From Candidatus Brockarchaeota archaeon (lineage in GTDB: Archaea; Thermoproteota; EX4484-205; JAAOZO01): a DNA stretch of 62,869 bases. The position numbers and the translations under genes are program-made. The stretch is from positions 1-62,869 of the forward strand of contig JAFNIV010000007.1 of the NCBI GenBank assembly GCA_017601145.1, in the 5' to 3' direction. Position 1 is the first letter of the stretch. The number at the start of each line of letters is the position of its first letter. Of this stretch, positions 10,492 through 19,185 are shown one piece after another. The notes beneath the pieces are model-generated. The model was given only the letters and a program-made list of their open reading frames with translations, ran no database searches and was not told the DNA's origin.

Positions 10492-11248
10492 AATTGTTGG
10501 TCCTATAAGTATATTTGGTATAAAGTATGATGGTCCAATAGAAAAAGGTATCAACTTACCTAAGTTAGTTGTAGACGTAGCACGAAAATCAAATTTCAAA
10601 ATTGTTGATGGTGACATAGTTATCCTTACTCATACTGTTGTGGCTAAGGCAGAAGGCTTAATTTTTAACTTAAATAATGTTAAGCCATCTCCATTTGCAG
10701 AAGCTATAGCAAGAAAACTTGATAAGGATCCTAGAGTACTGCAACTAATACTTAACGAAACAAAAAATATAGTTAGACTTGAAAGAAAGAACTTAATTAC
10801 AGAAAGCAAAGCTGGAATTATTTCTGCTAATGCAGGAGTTGACTTATCTAACGTTGATGGTGGAAATTCTGCAGTTATAGTTCCAAGAAATCCAGATAAA
10901 GTTGCGAAAAAGTACGTCGAAGAGTTTAAAAAGTTTGGGTTAAACGTAGCAGTAATAATCACAGATACTTTAGGAAGACCATTTAGATTAGGCGATGTTA
11001 ATTTTGCCATAGGGAGCTATGGAATAACACCACTAAGAGACTTAAGAGGGAAAAAGGACCTCTTTGGAAGAGTTTTGAGAATTAAAAGGATCGCTATAAT
11101 CGACGAACTTGCAGCTTCTGCAGAATTAATAACTGGAAGTTCTAATGAAGGTATAATAGGTGCAATAGTCAGAGGCTATAAATATGAAAAGAGTAAAAAG
11201 GGCGCAAAGTCAATCCAACGTCCACCAGAAAGAGATTTCTTCAAATAA
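10484..11248 (+). CDS. cofE: Coenzyme F420-0:L-glutamate ligase
   Basis: CofE signatures: GDIVILTHTVVAKAEG, SANAGVDLSNV, VIITDTLGRPFRLGDVNFAIGSYGITPLRDLRGKKDLFGRVL. Confidence 0.9.
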   Translation: MSEIVGPISIFGIKYDGPIEKGINLPKLVVDVARKSNFKIVDGDIVILTHTVVAKAEGLIFNLNNVKPSPFAEAIARKLDKDPRVLQLILNETKNIVRLERKNLITESKAGIISANAGVDLSNVDGGNSAVIVPRNPDKVAKKYVEEFKKFGLNVAVIITDTLGRPFRLGDVNFAIGSYGITPLRDLRGKKDLFGRVLRIKRIAIIDELAASAELITGSSNEGIIGAIVRGYKYEKSKKGAKSIQRPPERDFFK

Positions 11249-11440
11249 TTAATTAAGTTACTGCACTTCTTGTTAGGTTAGCTGAAGTTTAGTTACTTAG
11301 AAATACAAAACATTTAGAACAAACAACAACTAATTTCTAATCTACATAAGTTGCTTAGGTGAAATTCTTCTAAGTTTAGTAAAAAGAACTCGAAATTTAT
11401 TTCTTACAAATCTTTACAAGCCAGAGTGGTTCTTTTTAGA

Positions 11441-11986
11441 CTAAACTTGACTCTTCTTGTTCTTTATAGCAAGAACGTTCGCTATTATTTCTGCAGCTTC
11501 ATCATGGCTTAATTTCGATGTGTTTATCGTTATGTCATACATTTTTGAGTTTGTCCAATCGACATTAAAGAGGACTTTAGCTCTTTCTGACCTTTCCTTA
11601 TCGGAAAAATCAACTTCTTTCGCTGCTTCTTCAAGGGAGATTTTCCTTCTTTCTGCAACTAATTTTACTCTGTCCTCTTTGTTCTTATGTAAAAACACCT
11701 TTAAGTTTGCTGGTTTATCAAGACCTAAAAGTGCAGACCTGCCTTCGATTATTGCGTTTCCTTCGTTTAACTTATCTACAACCATGTTTCTTATTACTCC
11801 TTCTAAATCAATTTCTCCCGACCTCTCCATTTCTGCCAATTGCTCAAAAGATACCTTCATCTCGTTTACTATTGTTCTAAAGAAGTATTCTGTATTGTAA
11901 ACTGGTAGACCAGTTATCTTTGACAGTTTGTTACCAACATCTGTTGTTCCAGAACCTAATTCCCCACAAATAAGCACCGTGGCCAA
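11441..11986 (-). CDS. Cytidylate kinase-like P-loop kinase
   Basis: CGELGSGTTDVGNKLSKITGLPVYNTEYFFR: archaeal Cmk-type P-loop (GSGTT), EGRSALL. Confidence 0.7.
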   Translation of the reverse strand: MATVLICGELGSGTTDVGNKLSKITGLPVYNTEYFFRTIVNEMKVSFEQLAEMERSGEIDLEGVIRNMVVDKLNEGNAIIEGRSALLGLDKPANLKVFLHKNKEDRVKLVAERRKISLEEAAKEVDFSDKERSERAKVLFNVDWTNSKMYDITINTSKLSHDEAAEIIANVLAIKNKKSQV

Positions 11987-12037
11987 CTTTCCTCGTTTAT
12001 ACTAAGAACTACTAGGATTTTAATTTTTTTATTTCTC

Positions 12038-12673
12038 ATGGAGCAAAAGTACTTCATTTTTAAGTTTAAAAAGAAAAACCTTTATAAGGAAATTTTAAGC
12101 AAAAAAGAGCAAATGATTTCAGTTGCAAACCCTCTTTTAAAGATGTTTAATGGAAACAGAGGTACAATATTTTTGATCGTTTTTGTTATACTAGTAACTA
12201 CAACATTTTTTGGTACTTTTTATCCACCGGATAGAAAATTAGAAAATGAACTGAGGCAAATGGTTGATGAATTTAAAGGAAGCAACGTATACTCCGTAGC
12301 TTTAAAGATCTTTTCTAATAATGCTCTTATTGCATCTGGAATGATAATTCCTCTATTTGGCATTGGTTTAAGCATTTATTCTACCTTTAGTACTGGTGTT
12401 GCAATAAGTTCGATAAGTTCAATAAGCAATAACCTTGTTAATCCACAAGTAGCTTTTTTTGGAGTCCTTATAATGCCGCATGGATTATTAGAGTACATAT
12501 CTTACTCTTTAATAGTCACTGAGAATGTAATTCTTACATATAAGATCATCGGTAGACAAAAGGATCTAAAGAATGAGTTAGGAGTAGCTTTAATTGCAAT
12601 GCTTCTATCCTATATCTTACTTCTTTTTGCTGGGCTAATAGAAGCTTTTTTCATAAGTCCTGAACTAACTTAA
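12038..12673 (+). CDS. SpoIIM/DUF95-family membrane protein
   Basis: FGTFYPP..., IPLFGIGLSIYSTFSTGVAIS, MPHGLLEYISYSLI typical of the SpoIIM family. Confidence 0.65.
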   Translation: MEQKYFIFKFKKKNLYKEILSKKEQMISVANPLLKMFNGNRGTIFLIVFVILVTTTFFGTFYPPDRKLENELRQMVDEFKGSNVYSVALKIFSNNALIASGMIIPLFGIGLSIYSTFSTGVAISSISSISNNLVNPQVAFFGVLIMPHGLLEYISYSLIVTENVILTYKIIGRQKDLKNELGVALIAMLLSYILLLFAGLIEAFFISPELT

Positions 12674-12749
12674 AACTCTTTAAAAAACTTCAAATCTTAG
12701 GTTCCTTCTAATTATAGTGGGCCCTATCTTACAAGAAGGAAAATCTTAA

Positions 12750-13541
12750 ATGCTTATTTTCTTCCTTTGCCTTATGGAAAACATAAAGCTGAGCTCTGGG
12801 ATAGTCCTAAATTCTTCTTCATCAAGCGGCATATTTATAGCAAAAAAAGTATACGAAAACTTCTTGAATGGTTCGGCCGTAGTAGACTTAGTTTACTTCC
12901 CAGAAAACGTTGAAGAGTATGTAGACTTCGATTCTTTACTTAATTTAGTTGCTAAAAAGATGGAATTAAGTGAAATTAAGTCTCTTCCTTCTGCTCTAAG
13001 TGAATATGCATCTAGTTTTGGTATTTCGCCTTCATCTACGTTAGTTTCTGCTCTGTCTTACTCTTTTAAGTTTGGTGTAGAAATACCTTACAAAAGGCCT
13101 GTTAGGAAGTTCCTCATTAAAAGCGAAGACTTTGAGCTTAGCGATAAAAATATGCTTTCAGGAGTTTTAAAAGCACCTATTTTTGTAGATTTTGATGTTT
13201 TTAGTCCATTTGAGTTAGCACTAAAAAGTAACTTACTTGGGGAATGGTATGTAACTAGAGTGGAGGGCTACGTTTATCATAAGCTAGTTAGCCCTATAAC
13301 TGATACTTCACCACGTACAGGTCTTTCAATGCAAGTTGGCAATAATTCTCTTGTCTGGAGTACCGACTTTTATTCAACACTTGGCACAGTAACTTTACTG
13401 ATTCGATTTTTTGCGAACGTTCCTAACTTGTCTGATGGAGACCTTCTTTTCTTAAGGGGGGACTTGGACAAGCAACTTGGTGGTCTTATGGTTAAAACCC
13501 TAATAAATGCTACAAAGAAAGAAGTTTGGTTTATGATTTAA
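12750..13541 (+). CDS. Uncharacterised protein, possible degenerate DHH/RecJ-Cdc45-like (RecJdbh-type)
   Basis: Begins GIVLNSSSSSGIFIAKKVYENFLNG, reminiscent of DHH motif I with acidic residues lost; no clear catalytic motifs. Confidence 0.35.
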   Translation: MLIFFLCLMENIKLSSGIVLNSSSSSGIFIAKKVYENFLNGSAVVDLVYFPENVEEYVDFDSLLNLVAKKMELSEIKSLPSALSEYASSFGISPSSTLVSALSYSFKFGVEIPYKRPVRKFLIKSEDFELSDKNMLSGVLKAPIFVDFDVFSPFELALKSNLLGEWYVTRVEGYVYHKLVSPITDTSPRTGLSMQVGNNSLVWSTDFYSTLGTVTLLIRFFANVPNLSDGDLLFLRGDLDKQLGGLMVKTLINATKKEVWFMI

Positions 13542-13622
13542 TTTTGTTAAATCTAAAGCAGCACTACCTTTTATAACTCACTTTAAAAAGTTAAAATTTA
13601 AAAAATAAATTAAAAACAAGTT

Positions 13623-13811
13623 CTATTTTTTCTTTTTTCTTGTTGTTTTCTTTTTAGAAGCCTTCTTAGTTTTAGCTTTTTTCGCAGCTTTCTTTTTTCG
13701 TACTTTAGGAGGTGAGATAGAAGGAGCTTCAGTAGAAGGCGGAGCTACTTGACTAGGTTTTTCAGTAGAGGGTTTCTCCTCTTCTGGCTTCTTACTTTCT
13801 TCCATCTTCAA
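13623..13811 (-). CDS. Small Lys-rich basic-tail protein (H1-tail-like composition)
   Basis: 62 aa: acidic/Pro-rich N-half, then KVRKKKAAKKAKTKKASKKKTTRKKKK. Confidence 0.55.
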   Translation of the reverse strand: MKMEESKKPEEEKPSTEKPSQVAPPSTEAPSISPPKVRKKKAAKKAKTKKASKKKTTRKKKK

Positions 13812-14157
13812 TACACAGATAGATATACATATGTAGTAAGTATAAAAATGTTTCTCTTACTTGCTTCCAAACTTAAAGTTTCTTCACATACGGTATTCGT
13901 TTACAATACTCTTTCAATACTAACTAGAACTTCACTGAAAATTATTTATAAGTTAGTAGCATTCGAAAGGTTTTGCAGATTAAAAAAGATTAGTTTAAGA
14001 ATTCATAAGTAACCTTATTGTAAAGTAAACTTCTTTCTCGATAATAAAATGTTATTCTTATTTGAGGCTTTGTCTCTATGCTTCATGAAGTTGCAACGAT
14101 TCTTAGTTTAAAAATAAAATTAAATGTTTATAACCTTGTTATAACTAATTCTGTCTC

Positions 14158-14895
14158 ATGGTTCTGGAAATAAAAAACTTAACAGTTTATGCTAAAGAAA
14201 GGCAAATACTTTATGATGTTTCACTCAGTTTGGAAAGGTCTCAGCTTATTGTACTAATGGGCCCAAATGGATCTGGAAAGTCGACGTTGGCACAAACACT
14301 GTTAGGCTCTCCGTTTTATAAGATAATCAGAGGAGAAGTGTTACTTGATGGTGAGTCTATAGTAAACTTGAAGACGCATGAAAGAGTAAGGAAAGGATTA
14401 TTTTTAGTTTTTCAAAACCCTGTTGAAATTCAAGGAGTTTCTGTTTTAAACTTAGTAAAGGCTGCTCACAGTTCAATAACAAGCGAACAAACTTCTATCT
14501 TTGAGTTTAAAAATAAGTTGTCTTCTTTGCTAAGCTTTCTTGATCTAGAAGAGTCATTTCTATATAAAAATGTGAACGTAGAAATGTCTGGGGGTGAAAA
14601 GAAGAAATCGGAAATGCTTCAACTTCTTGCCATAAAACCAAAGTATGCAATATTGGATGAGCCAGATTCTGGGCTAGATGTAGATTCGTTAAAGCTTGTG
14701 GCTAAAGCTATAACTAACTTACTCAATAGCAATGTTGGAGTTCTACTAATAACTCATTACACAAGAATCATTAACGAGTTGCCTTCACCTAGCAAAGTTT
14801 ACGTTATGTTAAATGGGAAAATAGTTACCTCCGGTGGGGTAGAAGTTGCAAAAGAGGTAGACCGAGGTGGTTATGAGTGGATAGGGAAAAACTAA
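14158..14895 (+). CDS. sufC: Fe-S assembly ATPase SufC
   Basis: Walker A GPNGSGKSTL, signature MSGGEKKKSE, followed by sufB. Confidence 0.93.
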   Translation: MVLEIKNLTVYAKERQILYDVSLSLERSQLIVLMGPNGSGKSTLAQTLLGSPFYKIIRGEVLLDGESIVNLKTHERVRKGLFLVFQNPVEIQGVSVLNLVKAAHSSITSEQTSIFEFKNKLSSLLSFLDLEESFLYKNVNVEMSGGEKKKSEMLQLLAIKPKYAILDEPDSGLDVDSLKLVAKAITNLLNSNVGVLLITHYTRIINELPSPSKVYVMLNGKIVTSGGVEVAKEVDRGGYEWIGKN

Positions 14896-16292
14896 ACAAA
14901 GTTAAGTCGGAAGTTACTGGGATAGAACCACTAAGCCTAAGTTACGAGAAAAAGATAGAATCATCTATAGGAGAAGATACTGTAAGGAAGATCTCTAGAG
15001 AAAAAGGAGAACCAGAATGGATGCTTAAAAAAAGACTATATTCTTTGAAAGTATTTAATTCTCGTCCAATGCCAAACTGGAGTTTCGACCTTAGCTCAAT
15101 CATAAACTTTAATGAACTCATACCTTATGCAAAACCCTTTTCAGAAAAACTTGAAGAAAGTTCAAAGATTCCACAAGAAGTTATGAAAGTTCTGGAAAAA
15201 TTAAACATACCTGAAGCAGAAAGAAGGTATTTGTCTGGTTCTGGCACTATGATAGATTCTGAAGTTTTGTATCGAAGAATAAAAGACGAACTTAGAAAAA
15301 AAGGAGTAATTTTTACTGATATGGATACGGCAGTTAGAGAATATCCAGAGCTCGTTAAGAAGTACTTTATGACATTCATAGTTTCTCCTCATGATAACAA
15401 ATTTGCTGCACTTCATGGTGCGCTTTGGAGTGGTGGAAGCTTTGTTTATGTTCCGAAAGGTGTAAAAGTTGACTTACCTCTACAAGTTTTCTTTTTGATA
15501 AATTACCCTAAGCTTGGACAATTTGAACATACTATAATCATAGCAGATGAAGGTTCAGAAGTTGAGTACATCGAAGGTTGTTCAGCTCCCGTTTATAGCG
15601 CTTATAATTTGCATAGTGCAGTAGTTGAAGTTCACGTTAAGAAAAATGCTTTTGTTAAATACACAACAATTCAAACTTGGACAAAAAATGTTCTTAACTT
15701 AAACACAAAGAGAGCAGTAGTTGAAGAAGGTGGAACACTAAGGTGGGTCTCTGGAAACATTGGCTCCGGATTAACCATGTACTATCCTTCAGCAGTATTA
15801 AGAGGAAAAGGTGCGAGAGCTGAATTTCTTTCAGTTACTTTTGCTGGGAATGGTCAAAAGAAGGAAACAGGGTCAAAGGTTTTTCATCTTGCTCCAGAAA
15901 CAAGGTCAAGGATAGTCTCTAAGAGTATTGTAAAAGCTGGAGGTTACGCTGCATATAGAGGGTTAGTTCACATTGCTAAAGGAGCGAAGGATAGTATTTC
16001 TTCGGTTAAGTGTGATGCTTTATTACTAGATGATTCTTCTAACTCTGCAACATATCCTTATATTGAATCTTATGAGAGTAATTCTGAAGTTACGCATGAG
16101 GCAACAGTTAGTAGGATAGAAGAAGAAAAGCTATTCTACTTAATGAGTCGTGGCTTAAGCGAGACTGAGGCTAAAGCCATGATTACAAGAGGCTTTATGG
16201 AGCCAATCATGGTGAACCTCCCTCTAGAATATGCTCTTGAACTAAATAGACTAATAGAACTTGAACTTGAAGGAGAAGGTGCTGTTGGGTGA
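14877..16292 (+). CDS. sufB: Fe-S assembly protein SufB
   Basis: GGSFVYVPKGVKVDLPLQVFFLIN, EGCSAPVYSAYNLHSAVVE, MSRGLSETEAKAMI. Confidence 0.95.
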   Translation: MDREKLNKVKSEVTGIEPLSLSYEKKIESSIGEDTVRKISREKGEPEWMLKKRLYSLKVFNSRPMPNWSFDLSSIINFNELIPYAKPFSEKLEESSKIPQEVMKVLEKLNIPEAERRYLSGSGTMIDSEVLYRRIKDELRKKGVIFTDMDTAVREYPELVKKYFMTFIVSPHDNKFAALHGALWSGGSFVYVPKGVKVDLPLQVFFLINYPKLGQFEHTIIIADEGSEVEYIEGCSAPVYSAYNLHSAVVEVHVKKNAFVKYTTIQTWTKNVLNLNTKRAVVEEGGTLRWVSGNIGSGLTMYYPSAVLRGKGARAEFLSVTFAGNGQKKETGSKVFHLAPETRSRIVSKSIVKAGGYAAYRGLVHIAKGAKDSISSVKCDALLLDDSSNSATYPYIESYESNSEVTHEATVSRIEEEKLFYLMSRGLSETEAKAMITRGFMEPIMVNLPLEYALELNRLIELELEGEGAVG

Positions 16293-17509
16293 TGAACAAA
16301 AATAGTCTTAAAGATGAAATAGAGCAATTGAAGGAAATTAAGCACGAGGAATCGAAGCACTTACACCCTCCAAGCTGGAAACAATTTGATGAAAGCATTT
16401 CTCTTTTTAAATACAATGAAAGATGGAAATACTTAGATACAGAAAAAATTTTTTTAGAAAGCAAGAGAATAAGAAAAGTTGAATTTAAAGAAGTCGTAAG
16501 GCAATCGCAGTATAAAGATTACGACGGAGCGATATTATTAGAGAATAATTTGGCTAAAGTTTATATCTGTGATTCTAGTGGTTGCTCTCTCTCTTCTACT
16601 ATTAGCCCAGACGAAATCTTTCCTAACAAAATCATAAAAGCGTTACAAAGTGAAAGTTCAAAAGATCAAATGGAAGCAAATAGTCTAGCATCTTCAAGCT
16701 GGGGCTCTCTTATAAGTAGTAAAAGCAATAAAAAGAGCAGATTTTTTTATTCTGGTATAACAACGATCCCAATTTCTCTTTTTAACGTAATACATGTGGA
16801 CAAAAATTCATTTTTAGACGTTAACATGAAGCATTATTCAAAAGATGTTTTCCACGAGTTTACGTACATTCAATTAGAGAAAAATTCAAGTCTTACTCTT
16901 AATGTATTCCTCTCCTCATCTAACTATAGTTCAATAATTAACTTTAAGATAAAGATGGAGGAAAGTTCTTTGCTGAACTTAAACTTAGTTCAAAGCAGCA
17001 GTTCTACATGTTCTTCAAACATAGAAGTTCAAATGACTGGAAAGCACTCTGAGTTTAACTTTAAATCTTTATTTCAAAGCCGAGCAAATGGTATTGTCGA
17101 TAATAACTTGTCAATTTATCATTTAGAGGAAGACACTAAAAGTAATATAGAATCTTACGGAATAACTAAAAGTGGAACAATAATTATAAAAGATTGGAGT
17201 AATATTGTATTCAATTCCTCTTCCACATTCATAAAGGGAAAAGTAATCTTGCTAGGTGAAGAGTCCAAAGCTTATGTTATTCCAAACTTAAAGACAAAAG
17301 GAAACAAGATTTCAGCTTCTCATGGAATCTCTTTAGGTAGAATCACTCAAAACGAACTATTTTACCTTATGAGTAGAGGTTTAAGTGAAGATGAAGCCAA
17401 TATTTTAGTTTCAACTGGATTCATAGAGCATGCATTAGATAGTATGAGCTCTGAAATGCTTAAAAACAAAGAAATAAAAAGTTATCTTATAAGCTCTCTT
17501 AAAGGGTGA
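16289..17509 (+). CDS. sufD: SufD-like Fe-S assembly protein
   Basis: SufB/D C-terminal motif LFYLMSRGLSEDEAN; operon position. Confidence 0.85.
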   Translation: MMNKNSLKDEIEQLKEIKHEESKHLHPPSWKQFDESISLFKYNERWKYLDTEKIFLESKRIRKVEFKEVVRQSQYKDYDGAILLENNLAKVYICDSSGCSLSSTISPDEIFPNKIIKALQSESSKDQMEANSLASSSWGSLISSKSNKKSRFFYSGITTIPISLFNVIHVDKNSFLDVNMKHYSKDVFHEFTYIQLEKNSSLTLNVFLSSSNYSSIINFKIKMEESSLLNLNLVQSSSSTCSSNIEVQMTGKHSEFNFKSLFQSRANGIVDNNLSIYHLEEDTKSNIESYGITKSGTIIIKDWSNIVFNSSSTFIKGKVILLGEESKAYVIPNLKTKGNKISASHGISLGRITQNELFYLMSRGLSEDEANILVSTGFIEHALDSMSSEMLKNKEIKSYLISSLKG

Positions 17510-17513
17510 GAAA

Positions 17514-18761
17514 ATGTTTGACCCAAATGACATAAGGCATGATTTTCCTATACTTAACGTAAAGGTAAATGGAAAGCCTCTGATTTATTTTGATAATGCT
17601 GCTACTTCTCAAAAACCAAAACAAGTAATTGAAGCTATTGAAAACTTCTATTTTTTAAAGAACGCGAATGTTGGAAGGTCTATACATACTCTTGCAGAAG
17701 AAGCAACTGAACTTTATTTTCAGTCAAGAAAGAAAGTTGCAGACTTTATAAATGCAACTCCAGAAGAAGTTGTATTTTCAAGTGGAACCACAGAATCTTT
17801 AAATGCAATTGCAAACGTAGTTGCTGAAAAATTTCTAAACCCTAAGGATATAGTAGTTACTAGTATACTTGAGCACCACAGTAACTTGCTTCCATGGGTA
17901 AAAGTTTGTAAGGAAAAAAGCTGCGCACTTAAAGTAGTCAACGCAAACAAAAATTGGACCATAAATATTGAAAAGTTAGAAGCCTTACTGAAAGAAGGAG
18001 CTAAAGTTGTTTCTTTAACTCATGTATCTAATGTTCTTGGAACAATAAATCCAATAAAAGAAGTTTCAAAGCTTGTTCATTCTTATGATGCAATTTTAGT
18101 TGTTGATGCTGCGCAATCTGTTCCTCATATGCCTGTAGACGTAAAAGACTTAGACTGTGATTTTATGGCATTTGGAGCTCACAAGATGCTTGGTCCTATG
18201 GGCACAGGAGTACTATACTTGAAAAAAAGGTATGCTGATCTCATAGAACCTTGGAATCTCGGAGGAGGGATGATAAAGTCTGTTAAATTACTTAATGAAG
18301 TCCCTGAACTTTCTTGCTGTAAGGTAACTTATGAAGATACTCCAATCAGGTTTGAAGCAGGCACTCCAAATGTTGAGGGAGCTGTTGGCCTAAGCGCAGC
18401 TATAGATTATTTGAGCAAACTTGGTATGAATTCTGTTCTGTTTCATGAGAGACAGTTAGTTAAGTATTTGCTTGAAAACTTAAAGGGAAATTCATTTGAA
18501 GTTTATGGGCCTAAAGATGAAAATAGCATTACAGGAATTGTTTCTTTCAATTTAAAGGGTATACACGCCCATGATGTAGCTTACTTGCTTGATAAGCTTG
18601 CTGGTATTGCAGTTAGATCTGGGCATCATTGCGCTCAACCATTAGTAAATATACTAGGAACAGTTGCTACAGTAAGAGCAAGTTTTTATATTTATAATAC
18701 TATAGAAGAAATAAACGCTTTTATAGAAGCCTTAAAAGAAGTGGAAAAGATGCTAAAATGA
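17514..18761 (+). CDS. sufS: Cysteine desulfurase SufS
   Basis: YFDNAATSQKP, VDAAQSVPHMPVDVKDLDCDFMAFGAHKMLGPMGTGVLY, VRSGHHCAQP. Confidence 0.95.
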   Translation: MFDPNDIRHDFPILNVKVNGKPLIYFDNAATSQKPKQVIEAIENFYFLKNANVGRSIHTLAEEATELYFQSRKKVADFINATPEEVVFSSGTTESLNAIANVVAEKFLNPKDIVVTSILEHHSNLLPWVKVCKEKSCALKVVNANKNWTINIEKLEALLKEGAKVVSLTHVSNVLGTINPIKEVSKLVHSYDAILVVDAAQSVPHMPVDVKDLDCDFMAFGAHKMLGPMGTGVLYLKKRYADLIEPWNLGGGMIKSVKLLNEVPELSCCKVTYEDTPIRFEAGTPNVEGAVGLSAAIDYLSKLGMNSVLFHERQLVKYLLENLKGNSFEVYGPKDENSITGIVSFNLKGIHAHDVAYLLDKLAGIAVRSGHHCAQPLVNILGTVATVRASFYIYNTIEEINAFIEALKEVEKMLK

Positions 18762-19171
18762 GCTCTGATCATATTTACTTAGATAACTTGTTAGATCATT
18801 ATCGAAATCCAAGAAACTATGGTGAAATAAAAAATCCTGACTTTGTGATTGAAGACGCAAACTTATCATGTGGAGATGAAGTAAAATTTTTCGTTAAGTT
18901 TGACAAAAACAAAAATGTAATTGAAGACATTAAGTTTGTTTCAAGAAGTTGTGCTGTTTGTAAAGCTTCTGCTTCGATACTCACAGAGTTGGTAAAAGGA
19001 AAACCAATTAGTTTTGTTAACTCCTTAACAAAAAAAGACGTTCTAAACTTTTTTGGTGGTCGCATCGACCCTTCTCGTGAAAAATGTGCGTTACTGCCTC
19101 TAAGGGCTTTGCAAAGCAAAACAAAAGCAATTGAAGAAGATAGTCATAAGAACCAAAAAGATTTGTTTTAG
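18758..19171 (+). CDS. sufU: SufU/IscU-like Fe-S scaffold or sulfur-transfer protein
   Basis: LDHYRNPRNYGEI, SCGDEV, SCAVCKASASIL, EKCALLPLRAL. Confidence 0.9.
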   Translation: MSSDHIYLDNLLDHYRNPRNYGEIKNPDFVIEDANLSCGDEVKFFVKFDKNKNVIEDIKFVSRSCAVCKASASILTELVKGKPISFVNSLTKKDVLNFFGGRIDPSREKCALLPLRALQSKTKAIEEDSHKNQKDLF

Positions 19172-19185
19172 TAAAGCTAGCTACA

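Noticed and set aside
10630-11010. 126-aa minus-strand ORF inside cofE
   Set aside because: Shadow ORF of a clear CofE coding sequence; low-complexity translation.
11457-11900. 147-aa plus-strand ORF opposite the Cmk-like gene
   Set aside because: Ser/Phe-rich shadow ORF; the minus-strand kinase has a clear P-loop.
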